The notes beneath the pieces were generated by a model. The model did not search any database, was not told the origin of the DNA, and worked only from the letters and a program-made list of their open reading frames with translations. A stretch of DNA of 64,000 bases from JBIKVP01 sp044356745 (GTDB lineage: Bacteria > Pseudomonadota > Alphaproteobacteria > Rhizobiales > Beijerinckiaceae): contig JBIKVP010000001.1 of the NCBI GenBank assembly GCA_044356745.1, positions 1-64,000 of the forward strand, in the 5' to 3' direction. The translations under genes were made by a program, and so were the position numbers. The first letter of the stretch is position 1. Each line of letters begins with the position of its first letter. This document shows, in pieces, positions 8,709 through 17,599 of this stretch.

Positions 8709-8736
8709 TGCCTGTCTTTAAGACGGGCATTTTTTA
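8709..8736 (+). terminator. Rho-independent terminator after the Gly/Met-rich gene
   Basis: TGCCTGTCT, loop TTA, AGACGGGCA, then six T. One G-T pair in a 9-bp stem. It lies 26 bp after the stop codon and closes a monocistronic unit. Confidence 0.85.
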
Positions 8737-8867
8737 TGGAAAAACTTTTCTATAACATTTGATCTGACTTTGTTTGCAATTCGATGACCGATGTCGCATC
8801 TGCCATTTGACAGTTGCTGCTTACGCCCTCAAAATTATCATATTGAAGATTCGGGGAAGGATAATTG

Positions 8868-9299
8868 ATGACTGTCGGTACAATCTTAAATGCCAAAGGG
8901 CGTGATGTTCTCACTGTCAGACCAACGCAGACATTGCGCGATGCTATTCTCATGCTGAGTCAACATGGCATTGGCGCTATTCTGGTGACGGGGGGGGATC
9001 AAGCGCTGCTTGGCATTTTGTCTGAACGCGATATCGTGAGAGCCTTGGCTCAAGGCACAGGTGACATTCTTAGCGAGAGCGTGAGTGCACACATGACCAG
9101 CAAGGTTGTGACGTGTACGCAAACAACATCTATCGCAAAAGTGATGGAATTGATGACTGCGGGTAAGTTCAGGCACGTGCCTGTTGTTGAGGCAGGTGCA
9201 CTTGTCGGGATTATTTCCATTGGAGACGTTGTGAAAAAGCGCCTTGCCGACATTGAAGCCGAACATAGCGCTTTGCGTCACTATATTGCCTCGGCTTGA
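8868..9299 (+). CDS. CBS-domain pair protein
   Basis: A small cytosolic protein of 143 residues made of two CBS motifs (about residues 8-62 and 74-130). The first contains LRDAILMLSQHGIGAILVTG and LLGILSERDIVRAL; the second contains SIAKVMELMTAGKFRHVPVV and LVGIISIGDVVKKRL. Stand-alone CBS pairs bind adenosine nucleotides and act as energy sensors or partner modulators; the partner is unknown here. ATG 8868 is preferred over the adjacent TTG because GGGGAAGG lies eight bases upstream. It converges on the L,D-transpeptidase gene, with only 3 bp between the stop codons. Confidence 0.85.
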   Translation: MTVGTILNAKGRDVLTVRPTQTLRDAILMLSQHGIGAILVTGGDQALLGILSERDIVRALAQGTGDILSESVSAHMTSKVVTCTQTTSIAKVMELMTAGKFRHVPVVEAGALVGIISIGDVVKKRLADIEAEHSALRHYIASA

Positions 9300-9302
9300 G
9301 CT

Positions 9303-10211
9303 TTAAATCACAATTACTTTCGTGCCAACTTTCACGCGGCCATAAAGATCAATCACGTCTTTGTTGAGCATACGAATGCAACCTGATGACACTGCCTGCC
9401 CAATGGTGTGAGGCTCGTTCGTGCCATGAATGCGATAAAGGGACGATCCTAAATACATCGCGCGCGCACCTAGAGGATTATCAGGGCCACCTTTCATGAA
9501 GGTTGGTAAGTCAGGACGACGTTTTAGCATTTGCTCTGGGGGACGCCAATCTGGCCATTCGGCTTTGCGCGTCACTGTTTTAACGCCTGCCCACTCAAAC
9601 CCCGGACGACCCACACCAATGCCATAACGCACGGCTTTTCCCTTGCTTTCAACAAGGTAGAGAAACTTGTTTTCGGTATCAATCACCACAGTTCCGGCTT
9701 TATGATTGCTATCGTAATCAACAATTTGACGCTGGAACTGGCTTGGAATAGCGCGTTGAATGGGGCGATAATCATCCTCAACAGGTGACAATGCCGCGAG
9801 GCGTTGCCGTGACTGACGTGGTAATTCCATCGGGTCATTCAGATCATCATCTGGCACATTGTGTGCGAGTGAGCGTCTTGAGGCAACAGGGGCACGCAGC
9901 GCCTGACGTGTGATCGTTTCAGGCGGCACATTATAGTAAGAATTAGGACGCGAGCGCTGAGGATCTCGGCCTGTCAAAATCATTTCAATAAAACCACCAC
10001 CCAGCTGACCTTGTCCGGGCTCGTTTGAAGATGCTGGTCTGTCATAACGTCCCATGGCCTGCATCGGAAGAAGCGTTTGTCGCCCTGTGTATCTTTCATC
10101 CGCGATACGCCGGTTATCAGGTGTAGCATAGCTCGCCTGTGCAAGCGCTTGCGCTGCTGGATAAAACGCGACACCACATAACAATACCGATACAAACGAA
10201 TACATACGCAT
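9303..10211 (-). CDS. L,D-transpeptidase (YkuD family), periplasmic
   Basis: 302 residues with a Sec signal peptide (MRMYSFVSVLLCGVAFYPAA, then QALA). A long basic, disordered linker follows. The YkuD catalytic domain occupies about the last 140 residues. The active-site block is HGTNEP...SSGCIRM, with the catalytic Cys near residue 278 and the His about 20 residues before it. Such enzymes make 3-3 crosslinks in peptidoglycan or attach proteins to it, using the meso-diaminopimelate of tetrapeptide stems. The linker resembles that of other rhizobial ErfK/YbiS/YcfS-type proteins. A near-perfect 22-bp dyad lies 31 bp upstream of the start. Confidence 0.9.
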   Translation of the reverse strand: MRMYSFVSVLLCGVAFYPAAQALAQASYATPDNRRIADERYTGRQTLLPMQAMGRYDRPASSNEPGQGQLGGGFIEMILTGRDPQRSRPNSYYNVPPETITRQALRAPVASRRSLAHNVPDDDLNDPMELPRQSRQRLAALSPVEDDYRPIQRAIPSQFQRQIVDYDSNHKAGTVVIDTENKFLYLVESKGKAVRYGIGVGRPGFEWAGVKTVTRKAEWPDWRPPEQMLKRRPDLPTFMKGGPDNPLGARAMYLGSSLYRIHGTNEPHTIGQAVSSGCIRMLNKDVIDLYGRVKVGTKVIVI

Positions 10212-10532
10212 GACTTCAACTCACTCTACAAACACTTCAAGCATCTCACAACGTTGCGAGATGGTAAATATACTATGCTATTCAGCGTTGTGATGGCAAC
10301 TTTTACGTTAATAAAATGCACGAATTGAGCGTATAGCGCATAAAGAAGGCTGCATTTATGATTATGGTTATCAGCGGTTCAACAGGTAGCGTTAAAAAAC
10401 ATTTTATTGATGCTTTGAGCAGATAAATTTTGCATAAAATGTTGTTTATGCATTGTTGGTTAACACGATATCAAGTTTTCTTACGCATAACAGTATACTC
10501 ACGCGTTGTGATATTTTATTCAGGATATTCAG
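10212..10532. other. Divergent intergenic region with a 22-bp dyad
   Basis: About 320 bp between the divergently transcribed L,D-transpeptidase and cheZ-like genes. Positions 10242-10263 form a dyad: CATCTC and GAGATG arms around CAACGTTG, with only one mismatched pair. It could be an operator for either gene. The rest is AT-rich with ATAAAATG-type repeats near 10310 and 10436, and no coding frame. Confidence 0.5.
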
Positions 10533-11309
10533 ATGGCCATGGCTAAGCCTTATCGCATCGAGCGAAAGAAACACGCTGCTTTGGGCGGATCACTCGCGCT
10601 TGTCCCTGATCTGGGTACGCAGTCTCAGCATGAGTCTTTAGAGCGCGATGTATATGATGATCCGCGCATTGCGCAAATTATTGAAACCCTCAAAGAGCTG
10701 CGTGGTTTTCTTGATCCAAGCCAGAGAATGGCAACCTATATTATTGATACTTACAAACGCGAACTCACCGAAATTAATGCTTTACGCGTTGATATTGATG
10801 CAATGAAACAGGCTATTGAAGCCACAAAATATGAAATTGCGTCCCTGCATGTCACAGAAAATAGTGGTGATGGGATGCGCCGTGTCAGTGGTGAACTTGA
10901 TGCTGTCGTCAACGATACAGAGCGCGCAATAACGGCCATTCTTGCTGCGACCGAAGATATCGAAACACAAGCCGGTATTCTTAGAGCCGTGATGGGTAAA
11001 GCATCTGAGCCTTTAGAGATTATTCAAGAACGTGTGATTCAGCTCTATGAGTCATGTAACTTTCAAGATTTAACAGGTCAGCGCATTACAAAAATTGTAC
11101 GTACACTCGGCTTTGTTGAGTCACGGCTTGATAAAATGATCCAAGTGTGGGGCGGCATTGAAGCTTTTAAAGATTTTGAAGACAAAGCACAGCCGTTTCA
11201 AGCATTTACTGGTTCAACGATGACCGATGCTACACTTCTGAACGGCCCTCGTCTTGAAGAGGATGCGGGTCACGTCTCTCAAGATGATATTGATGCACTA
11301 TTTCAATAG
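10533..11309 (+). CDS. CheZ-family protein phosphatase
   Basis: 258 residues, largely helical. The CheZ active-site signature NFQDLTGQRITKIV is at about residues 176-189, with the Asp179/Gln183 pair that in CheZ orients water for dephosphorylating CheY-P. The C-terminal tail SQDDIDALFQ resembles the acidic amphipathic CheY-docking helix of CheZ. The substrate is presumably a phosphorylated response regulator, but no che gene is in the window, so a role outside chemotaxis is possible. An AGGA sits seven bases before ATG 10533. It is a single-gene unit. Confidence 0.8.
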   Translation: MAMAKPYRIERKKHAALGGSLALVPDLGTQSQHESLERDVYDDPRIAQIIETLKELRGFLDPSQRMATYIIDTYKRELTEINALRVDIDAMKQAIEATKYEIASLHVTENSGDGMRRVSGELDAVVNDTERAITAILAATEDIETQAGILRAVMGKASEPLEIIQERVIQLYESCNFQDLTGQRITKIVRTLGFVESRLDKMIQVWGGIEAFKDFEDKAQPFQAFTGSTMTDATLLNGPRLEEDAGHVSQDDIDALFQ

Positions 11310-11375
11310 TGAGCAACTAACTTGTCATGCTGGATAAAACAAGCATTCTTTAAAACGAAATGACACGGTAAGGCA

Positions 11376-12887
11376 CTAAATTCGATCTGGTAGTTTATCT
11401 TCATCGGCGAGGGTTGCAAAGCGTGTCACCTCAGCATGGAAGGCGAGTTGAACCGTCCCTGTCGGGCCGTGACGCTGTTTACCGATAATGACCTCGGCTT
11501 TGCCATGCACCTGTGACATTTGATTTTGCCATGTCAGATGCTCTTCTGTGCCGGGACGTGGCTCTTTGTTTTTAAGATAATATTCTTCACGAAACACGAA
11601 CATCACCACATCTGCGTCTTGCTCGATGGAACCTGATTCACGCAAGTCCGAAAGCTGTGGGCGCTTGTCATCACGCGATTCAACCTGACGTGAAAGCTGA
11701 GACAACGCAATAATGGGTACGTTTAATTCTTTGGCGAGTGCTTTAAGCCCTGTTGTAATTTCTGTGAGTTCCTGAACACGATTTTCGCCCTTTTTAGATG
11801 AGCCTGATAACAGTTGAAGGTAATCAACAATCAGAATATCCAAGCCGCGCTGGCGTTTGAGACGGCGCGCTCTTGCACACAGTTGCGCGATTGAGATACC
11901 ACCTGTTTGATCAATATAAAGCGGAATGCTTTGCATTTGACGCGCAACATCGCTCAAAGCATAAAATTCCTGCTCATTAATATCCCCGCGCCTGATTTTG
12001 TAAGAGGGAATGCCTGATTGTTCTGCAACAACACGTGTCGCAAGTTGTTCAGCCGACATCTCAAGTGAGAAAAACGCAACAACACCACCATTCACCGCTT
12101 TAATAGAGCCATCAGGCTGCTTTTCGCCCTCATAAGCACGCGCAATATTAAACGCGAGGTTCGTGGCCAGTGCGGTTTTACCCATCCCCGGACGGCCAGC
12201 GAGAATTACCAGATCAGACTGTTGCAGTCCGCCCATCATGCGATCCATATCAATGAGGCCTGTCGCTAATCCTGAGAGCTTGCCATCGCGCTTGTAGGCA
12301 TTGGCCGCCATATCAACGGCAAGTGTTAAAGCGTCTGAAAAGCGTTGAAAGCCTCCGTCATAGCGGCCATTTTCAGCGAGTTGAAACAGTTTGCGCTCTG
12401 CCCCTTCAATCAGATCACGCGGGCTATCCTCAAGCCCTACTTCATACGCTTCATTGACCATATCCTCGCCAATGCTGATCAAGTGACGGCGCACCGCAAG
12501 ATCATGGATGGATCGACCATAATCGGCAGCATTAATAATTGTTGTGGCATTTGCAGCCAATCGGATCAGATATTGCGAGACCGTCATACCACCCAGATCG
12601 ACATCACCTAAAAACGTCTTCAACGTAATGGGTGTGGCGATCTTCCCAGCGCGAATGAGTGTTGCAGCCACTTCGTAGATGCGCTTGTGAATCTCTTCAT
12701 GAAAATGGGATGCTTCTAAAAAATCTGACACACGAAAAAAAGCATCATTGTTGACCAGAATCGCCCCTAGAAGCGCTTGTTCAGCCTCTAAATTATGAGG
12801 AGAGACACGAAACCCTGCGTCCAGCGCATTGCGCTTTTGCTCTGAAGTCACATCCAGAGATGATACGAGGGCAGGCGCTTTGGCCAT
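11376..12887 (-). CDS. dnaB: Replicative DNA helicase DnaB
   Basis: Hexameric 5'-3' helicase at the replication fork. The N-terminal domain (PHNLEAEQALLGAILVNNDA) and the RecA-like C-terminal domain are present. Walker A GRPGMGKTALA is near residue 220, followed by FFSLEMS and the Walker B-like DILIVDYLQLL. Motif H4-type SQLSRQVESRDDKRPQLSDL also occurs. The frame continues upstream to 13031, but ATG 12887 has GGAG seven bases upstream and gives 503 residues, the usual length. No intein is present. The frame stops 66 bp from the convergent cheZ-like gene. Confidence 0.95.
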   Translation of the reverse strand: MAKAPALVSSLDVTSEQKRNALDAGFRVSPHNLEAEQALLGAILVNNDAFFRVSDFLEASHFHEEIHKRIYEVAATLIRAGKIATPITLKTFLGDVDLGGMTVSQYLIRLAANATTIINAADYGRSIHDLAVRRHLISIGEDMVNEAYEVGLEDSPRDLIEGAERKLFQLAENGRYDGGFQRFSDALTLAVDMAANAYKRDGKLSGLATGLIDMDRMMGGLQQSDLVILAGRPGMGKTALATNLAFNIARAYEGEKQPDGSIKAVNGGVVAFFSLEMSAEQLATRVVAEQSGIPSYKIRRGDINEQEFYALSDVARQMQSIPLYIDQTGGISIAQLCARARRLKRQRGLDILIVDYLQLLSGSSKKGENRVQELTEITTGLKALAKELNVPIIALSQLSRQVESRDDKRPQLSDLRESGSIEQDADVVMFVFREEYYLKNKEPRPGTEEHLTWQNQMSQVHGKAEVIIGKQRHGPTGTVQLAFHAEVTRFATLADEDKLPDRI

Positions 12888-13038
12888 TGAAAACTCCATA
12901 GACTGAACGGGTTCATAAACTTGATTGGGTTGTGCGGGTTGACCTAAAAAACGATAGTGCAAGGTGTCATCTTGGTCATTTCCGTGACCGCACCACTGTT
13001 GTACTATACTGGATATCTCTTTGTTAAACACCCTACCT

Positions 13039-13311
13039 TTAGCGTGTTCCCATCTCGTTTTTGTCGATTATGGATAGAGAGCCTAATTGCTGTTCTAAAA
13101 GAATTGTCATTTTACGCGTATTTTTTGCAATCTCAATGATTGCAAGGATTGTTCCTGCAATAAGGGATCCAACAATAAAACCACAAACGCCAAGCAAGAT
13201 TCCGAGCCCCAAACTCCCTGCATGAGTACCAACAATAAGCCCACTGAGAGAAAGCAATATAACGAGCAAAAAGCAGGAAAAATCTAAAGTACCAACAATA
13301 AGACCGCGCAT
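13039..13311 (-). CDS. Small hydrophobic membrane protein, unknown
   Basis: 90 residues with two or three hydrophobic segments (about 9-28, 35-62) rich in Gly, Leu and Ile, followed by a polar C-terminal tail. The motif LIVGT occurs three times in the first 30 residues, hinting at an internal repeat. The ribosome-binding site is weak (GGGA about 12 bases upstream). It precedes dnaB on the same strand but there is no sign that it belongs with replication. No family is recognised; it may be genuine or fortuitous. Confidence 0.5.
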   Translation of the reverse strand: MRGLIVGTLDFSCFLLVILLSLSGLIVGTHAGSLGLGILLGVCGFIVGSLIAGTILAIIEIAKNTRKMTILLEQQLGSLSIIDKNEMGTR

Positions 13312-13438
13312 GATTTATAGAGTCCCGCTCACATTTTTTCTCATATGAGCGTACGTTGAGTCTTTCTTTTGAGGCTTTTAAATTTCACACAGATCAGACA
13401 TTACACCCGCTATTCACATCAATTCACAGCGCGCGCAT

Positions 13439-14641
13439 TTAACGCAAGTTTGCACAAAAACGTTGTACGCGCTTGCACGCTTCTTCAAGCACGGCTGTTG
13501 ATGTCGCATAAGAAATGCGGAAGTTGGGGCCAAGGCCGAATGCCGAGCCGTGGACTGCCGCAACGCCTTCTTGTGAGAGCAGCTCAACTACAAAATCCTC
13601 ATCCGTATTGAGCACTTTGCCACTGGGGGCGGTTTTACCCATCAAACTCGCGCAAGATGGGTAAACATAAAATGCGCCTTCAGGCTTAGGACACTCCAAA
13701 CCAGCAGCTTGATTGAGCATCGACACCACCAGATCGCGGCGCTCTTCAAACGCTTTACGAAAGCGCGGCAAATGCTCTTGTGTGCCATTAAGCGCTTCCA
13801 CCGCCGCCCATTGTGCAATCGTGCATGTGCCAGACGTTTGTTGCCCCTGAATAGTATCCATGGCCTTAATCAGAATATCGGGCCCTGCCCCATAACCGAT
13901 ACGCCAGCCGGTCATGGCATATGATTTTGATACGCCATTCATGGTGAGTGTGCGCTCAAGCAGGCGTGGCTCAACCTGTGCAGGGGTGACGAATTTAAAA
14001 TCACCATAGACCAGATGCTCATACATATCATCGGTGAGAATCCACACGTGCGGATGCTTCACGAGAACATCGGTCAATGCTTTCATTTCATTCCATGAAT
14101 ACGCTGCACCGGATGGATTTGACGGCGAATTGAGCACAACCCACTTTGTTTTGGAGGTAATTGCTTTATCAAGATCAGCCGCTTGAAGTTTATAGTTGTG
14201 TGCCATTGTCGTGGCGACAAAAACAGGTATACCGCCACATAATGCGACCATTTCCGGATAGCTTACCCAATAAGGCGTTGGAATCACCACTTCATCGCCA
14301 ACATTGAGCGTTGCCATAAACGCATTAAACAAAACCTGTTTGCCCCCTGTGCCAACAATGGTTTGCGTTGCTTTGTAATCGAGTTCATTTTCACGCTTGA
14401 ACTTTGCGGCAATCGCTTCACGCAGCGGCATAATCCCAGATACGGGGGGATATTTTGTCTCGCCACGTTTAATGGCATCAATGGCAGCTTGTTTGATGTT
14501 ATCAGGCGTATCAAAATCAGGCTCCCCCACAGATAGACTGATCACATCTTTGCCCGATGCTTTGAGCTCGCGTGCTTTTTGCGTGATCGCAATCGTGGCT
14601 GAGGGTTTAATCCGCGATAAGGCGTCGGCAATAAATGACAT
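13439..14641 (-). CDS. aatA: Pyridoxal-phosphate aspartate aminotransferase (class I)
   Basis: 400 residues from ATG 14641; the frame is longer, but MSFIADALSRIKPSATIAIT is the typical N-terminus. Class I fold markers are present: VISLSVGEPDFDTP, the phosphate-binding NSPSNPSGAAYS, and the Lys of VSKSYAMTGWRIGYGAG, which forms the Schiff base. Fold-type I subgroup Ib enzymes of this kind in rhizobia interconvert aspartate and oxaloacetate, and some also act on prephenate. GGAG lies upstream of the start. It is transcribed alone, divergently from metX. Confidence 0.92.
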   Translation of the reverse strand: MSFIADALSRIKPSATIAITQKARELKASGKDVISLSVGEPDFDTPDNIKQAAIDAIKRGETKYPPVSGIMPLREAIAAKFKRENELDYKATQTIVGTGGKQVLFNAFMATLNVGDEVVIPTPYWVSYPEMVALCGGIPVFVATTMAHNYKLQAADLDKAITSKTKWVVLNSPSNPSGAAYSWNEMKALTDVLVKHPHVWILTDDMYEHLVYGDFKFVTPAQVEPRLLERTLTMNGVSKSYAMTGWRIGYGAGPDILIKAMDTIQGQQTSGTCTIAQWAAVEALNGTQEHLPRFRKAFEERRDLVVSMLNQAAGLECPKPEGAFYVYPSCASLMGKTAPSGKVLNTDEDFVVELLSQEGVAAVHGSAFGLGPNFRISYATSTAVLEEACKRVQRFCANLR

Positions 14642-14829
14642 GAGGGGTTCTCCACAGGCTATATGAGTGTGATTGCAGGTTTCATAAACGAAAATGTGGC
14701 GTGTGCAAATCACTGTTGTGGGAAATGTCGCCTGATTTTGTTTAGCACTTCATTGACGTGAGCGTTAGGATATTGCTTTATAAGTGTATCCTGTTTTTGC
14801 GCTGATTGCGCGTGAGATTTTGAGTGCGT

Positions 14830-16098
14830 ATGCCTACACCGCGTGTCACGTCTGGTTCTAAGAGAACCTCTGTTAAGGGAAAAGCTGTGAAAGAGGCTTT
14901 GCCTGTCGCACAAACGCGAGATCAATCACCACGCGATAGCAGCCAATGGCTTCAAGAGGCGCATACACCCTCAAGCAGTGTTGCGCGGTTTGATCTAGAG
15001 CGTCCTCTTGTGATGGATTGCGGCATACACCTTGCCCCTTGGCAAATCGCCTTCCAAACGTATGGCACGCTTAATGCGACACGCAGCAATGCTGTGTTGA
15101 TATGCCATGCTCTCACAGGGGATCAGCATGTGGCGAACACCCATCCCGTCACGGGAAAAGCGGGCTGGTGGACGACGATGGTTGGCTCAGGGCGACCGAT
15201 TGACACTGATAAATATTTTGTAATCTGCGCTAATGTTATCGGCGGATGTTTAGGCACGACAGGTCCCGCATCCATTAATCCCGCCACAGATCAGGTATAT
15301 GGCCTTGATTTTCCTGTCGTGACTATTCGCGATATGGTCAAGGCGCAAGCGGCACTGCTCGATCATCTCGGCATTGAGACGTTATTTTGTGTCGCGGGCG
15401 GCTCGATGGGCGGGATGCAGGTGTTGCAATGGGCGGCGCTTTACCCAAACCGTGTTTTTAGCGCGATGCCGATTGCCACGGCCGCTAAACACTCCGCGCA
15501 AAATATCGCCTTTCACGAGGTGGGGCGACAAGCCGTGATGGCTGATCCCGAATGGGATAGTGGTCGCTATGCCTTGCTCGGCAAGCGTCCTTTAAAAGGA
15601 CTGGCTGTTGCTCGCATGGGAGCGCATATCACTTATATGTCAGAAGCTGCTCTGCACACCAAATTTGGTCGCCAGCTTCAGAATCGCGATGCACCGACAT
15701 TTTCTTTTGATGCTGATTTTCAAATTGAGAGCTACTTGCGTCATCAAGGCATGACGTTTGTGGAGCGTTTTGATGCAAACTCATATCTTTATGTGACACG
15801 CGCGATGGATTATTTTGATCTAGCCGCTGAATATGACGGCGTGTTAGCGAATGCTTTTCGTGGCACGAAAACGCGCTTTTGTGTCGTGTCATTCACATCC
15901 GATTGGTTGTTTCCGACCTCTGACTCGCGAGCGATTGTTCATGCGCTCAATGCGGTGGCAGCCTCTGTCAGTTTCGTTGAGATTGATACCGATAAAGGCC
16001 ATGATGCCTTTTTACTCGATGAACCTGAACTCTTCACCACCACACGCGGCTTTTTGAAAGCCGCCGGCAAGGCAAGGGGGCTAGAGGGACATGACTAG
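14830..16098 (+). CDS. metX: Homoserine O-acyltransferase (MetX)
   Basis: Alpha/beta-hydrolase-fold enzyme that acylates homoserine in methionine synthesis. The nucleophile elbow GGSMGG (Ser near 192), the oxyanion block CHALTGDQHV and the catalytic His in DKGHDAFLLDEPEL are visible. About 422 residues, with a basic N-terminal extension of about 45 residues ahead of the conserved core. Whether acetyl- or succinyl-CoA is used cannot be decided by eye. ATG 14830 is preferred to GTG 14824. The stop overlaps metW by eight bases, the usual metX-metW arrangement. No SAM-II riboswitch could be confirmed upstream. Confidence 0.93.
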   Translation: MPTPRVTSGSKRTSVKGKAVKEALPVAQTRDQSPRDSSQWLQEAHTPSSSVARFDLERPLVMDCGIHLAPWQIAFQTYGTLNATRSNAVLICHALTGDQHVANTHPVTGKAGWWTTMVGSGRPIDTDKYFVICANVIGGCLGTTGPASINPATDQVYGLDFPVVTIRDMVKAQAALLDHLGIETLFCVAGGSMGGMQVLQWAALYPNRVFSAMPIATAAKHSAQNIAFHEVGRQAVMADPEWDSGRYALLGKRPLKGLAVARMGAHITYMSEAALHTKFGRQLQNRDAPTFSFDADFQIESYLRHQGMTFVERFDANSYLYVTRAMDYFDLAAEYDGVLANAFRGTKTRFCVVSFTSDWLFPTSDSRAIVHALNAVAASVSFVEIDTDKGHDAFLLDEPELFTTTRGFLKAAGKARGLEGHD

Positions 16099-16750
16099 CC
16101 TTATCAATCCATCGCTCGATCCTACATTTTCACCCTCGCGTATTGATTTATTGCTGATTGAAAATATGGTCGAGCAAGGATCACGGGTTCTTGATGTGGG
16201 GTGTGGGGACGGCACGCTTTTAAAACGTCTTGCTGATCATCGCGGTGTTGATGCACGCGGCATTGAGCTCTCGCGTGAAGGGGTTAATCTGTGTGTGGCC
16301 AAAGGTTTATCCGTTATACAAGGGGATGCAGATACCGATTTATCCGAGTACCCTGATGATGTCTTTGATTATGTCATTCTCTCGCAAACGCTTCAGGCTA
16401 CGCGCAATCCACGACGTGTGATGGAGCATATGCTGCGCATTGGACGGCGGGCGATTATCTCACTCCCTAACTTTGGTTATTGGCGGATGCGGGCGCAGCT
16501 GGTGTTTAAAGGCCGGATGCCTGTCACCTCTCACCTGCCCTATACGTGGTATGACACGCCCAACATTCATTTTTGTACAATCCGCGATTTTGTGAGCTTG
16601 TGCGATGAAGTGGGCGCTAAAATTGAACGCGCTCAAGCGCTTGATGCACGGGGTCAGCGCGTTGCCGTCACCATGCCGTGGTGGTTCTGGAATATGTTTG
16701 GCGAACAAGCCGTATTTTTGTTGCGGCGTAACACAAGTGCGGGGTCATAA
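16091..16750 (+). CDS. metW: Methionine biosynthesis protein MetW
   Basis: 219 residues with a SAM-methyltransferase-like fold. Motif I is VLDVGCGDGTLL (about residues 36-47), followed by the acidic FDYVILSQTLQATRNP and the MetW-specific SLPNFGYWRMRAQLVFKGRM block. MetW partners MetX and supports homoserine acylation in several proteobacteria. The start codon lies within the last codons of metX (ATGAC overlap), indicating translational coupling. Confidence 0.93.
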   Translation: MTSLINPSLDPTFSPSRIDLLLIENMVEQGSRVLDVGCGDGTLLKRLADHRGVDARGIELSREGVNLCVAKGLSVIQGDADTDLSEYPDDVFDYVILSQTLQATRNPRRVMEHMLRIGRRAIISLPNFGYWRMRAQLVFKGRMPVTSHLPYTWYDTPNIHFCTIRDFVSLCDEVGAKIERAQALDARGQRVAVTMPWWFWNMFGEQAVFLLRRNTSAGS

Positions 16751-16751
16751 C

Positions 16752-17033
16752 GTGATCAATGAATCGCCTCGGCCAGAAACACCCGATGACATCCTCAAGC
16801 GTGTTCATCGTGACAGTGAGACGCTTGGTTCTTCATCCATGGCACGCGTTGCGGGTGAGAATAAAAAAAGTGTTGGTACGCGCCTTCAAGACCATTTTTC
16901 AGGACAAGATGCTTACGAGGAAGGCTTAGGGCATGATCCCGCCGAAGTGTGGGGTCGGCGAATTGGTCGTGCGCTGTCTCTGATTGGTGTGATTGTGCTC
17001 GCATATTTGCTTTATGTGCAAATGAAGCTGTGA
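16752..17033 (+). CDS. Small tail-anchored membrane protein after metW
   Basis: 93 residues if translation begins at GTG 16752, one base after the metW stop. A charged N-terminal 65 residues (PETPDDILKRVHRDSETLGS) precedes one C-terminal span, IGRALSLIGVIVLAYLLYVQ, so it is probably tail-anchored in the inner membrane. The tight spacing says it is the third gene of the metX-metW unit. The frame is open far upstream inside metW, but that part is a shadow. No family is recognised. Confidence 0.65.
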   Translation: MINESPRPETPDDILKRVHRDSETLGSSSMARVAGENKKSVGTRLQDHFSGQDAYEEGLGHDPAEVWGRRIGRALSLIGVIVLAYLLYVQMKL

Positions 17034-17599
17034 ATTACGCGCAACGCATCACCCTTGATCGCTTTACTATTTTCACACACGTTTTATGCGCATCGTAGCG
17101 CAAAAGTGGGGATACAGATATGCTCACCGGTATCGGATTCACATCCTCCCCTTCGTATCTTTTTAATGACGGACGTTGATTTGCTTTCTTGCCTCTATTT
17201 TCCCGCTTATTTCTCTCCTTTTTTCCTTTCACAAGTCTCTGGAAGAGCGCTTGATGATCCTTTTGCTATGAGATCATCTCACGTCCTCCAGAGCTTTGCG
17301 AAGAGATTTTGTAGTGTAATGTCTCGCCGCGGCTTTGGTGTTACTCTTCTTTTTTGTGTCTACACATGCTGTTACGTAACATGCATTGTCAGCATTTTTC
17401 CCCGTCCCTTTTTTAAGGGGTCACCATCAATGCGTTGTCAGTGCATTCATGACGAAGGGCGACATGGCCATGTCACGATTAGAATAACAGTGCCTGAAAG
17501 AGCGGGGATAACTTTTTTTAGAGGGGAATGACAGCTAAAGGTTCAAGCACATAAAACACGACGTTTTATGTGCCTCATTATTTTTTCAGCTCTATGATT
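17034..17599. other. Intergenic region, no convincing gene
   Basis: About 565 bp. An open frame exists on the + strand (about 158 codons), but its product is Cys/Phe/Ser-rich, lacks a ribosome-binding site and looks like translated non-coding DNA. Pyrimidine-rich runs dominate 17150-17240. The stretch ends with a clear + strand terminator at 17547-17586, so a transcript crosses at least part of it, either read-through from metXW or an unrecognised RNA. Confidence 0.5.
17547..17586 (+). terminator. Rho-independent terminator, + strand
   Basis: GCACATAAAAC (17547-17557), loop ACGAC, GTTTTATGTGC (17563-17573), then CTCATTATTTTTT. The 11-bp stem is perfect. There is no T-run on the other strand, so it serves + strand transcription. 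Confidence 0.75.

Noticed and set aside
14714..14829. Possible SAM-II riboswitch before metX
   Set aside because: GCGCTGATT and GCGCGTGA segments recall the motif, but the conserved GCUAAA/pseudoknot part is missing.
17055..17531. Open frame of about 158 codons on the + strand
   Set aside because: No ribosome-binding site, improbable Cys/Phe/Ser-rich product, no family resemblance; treated as non-coding.
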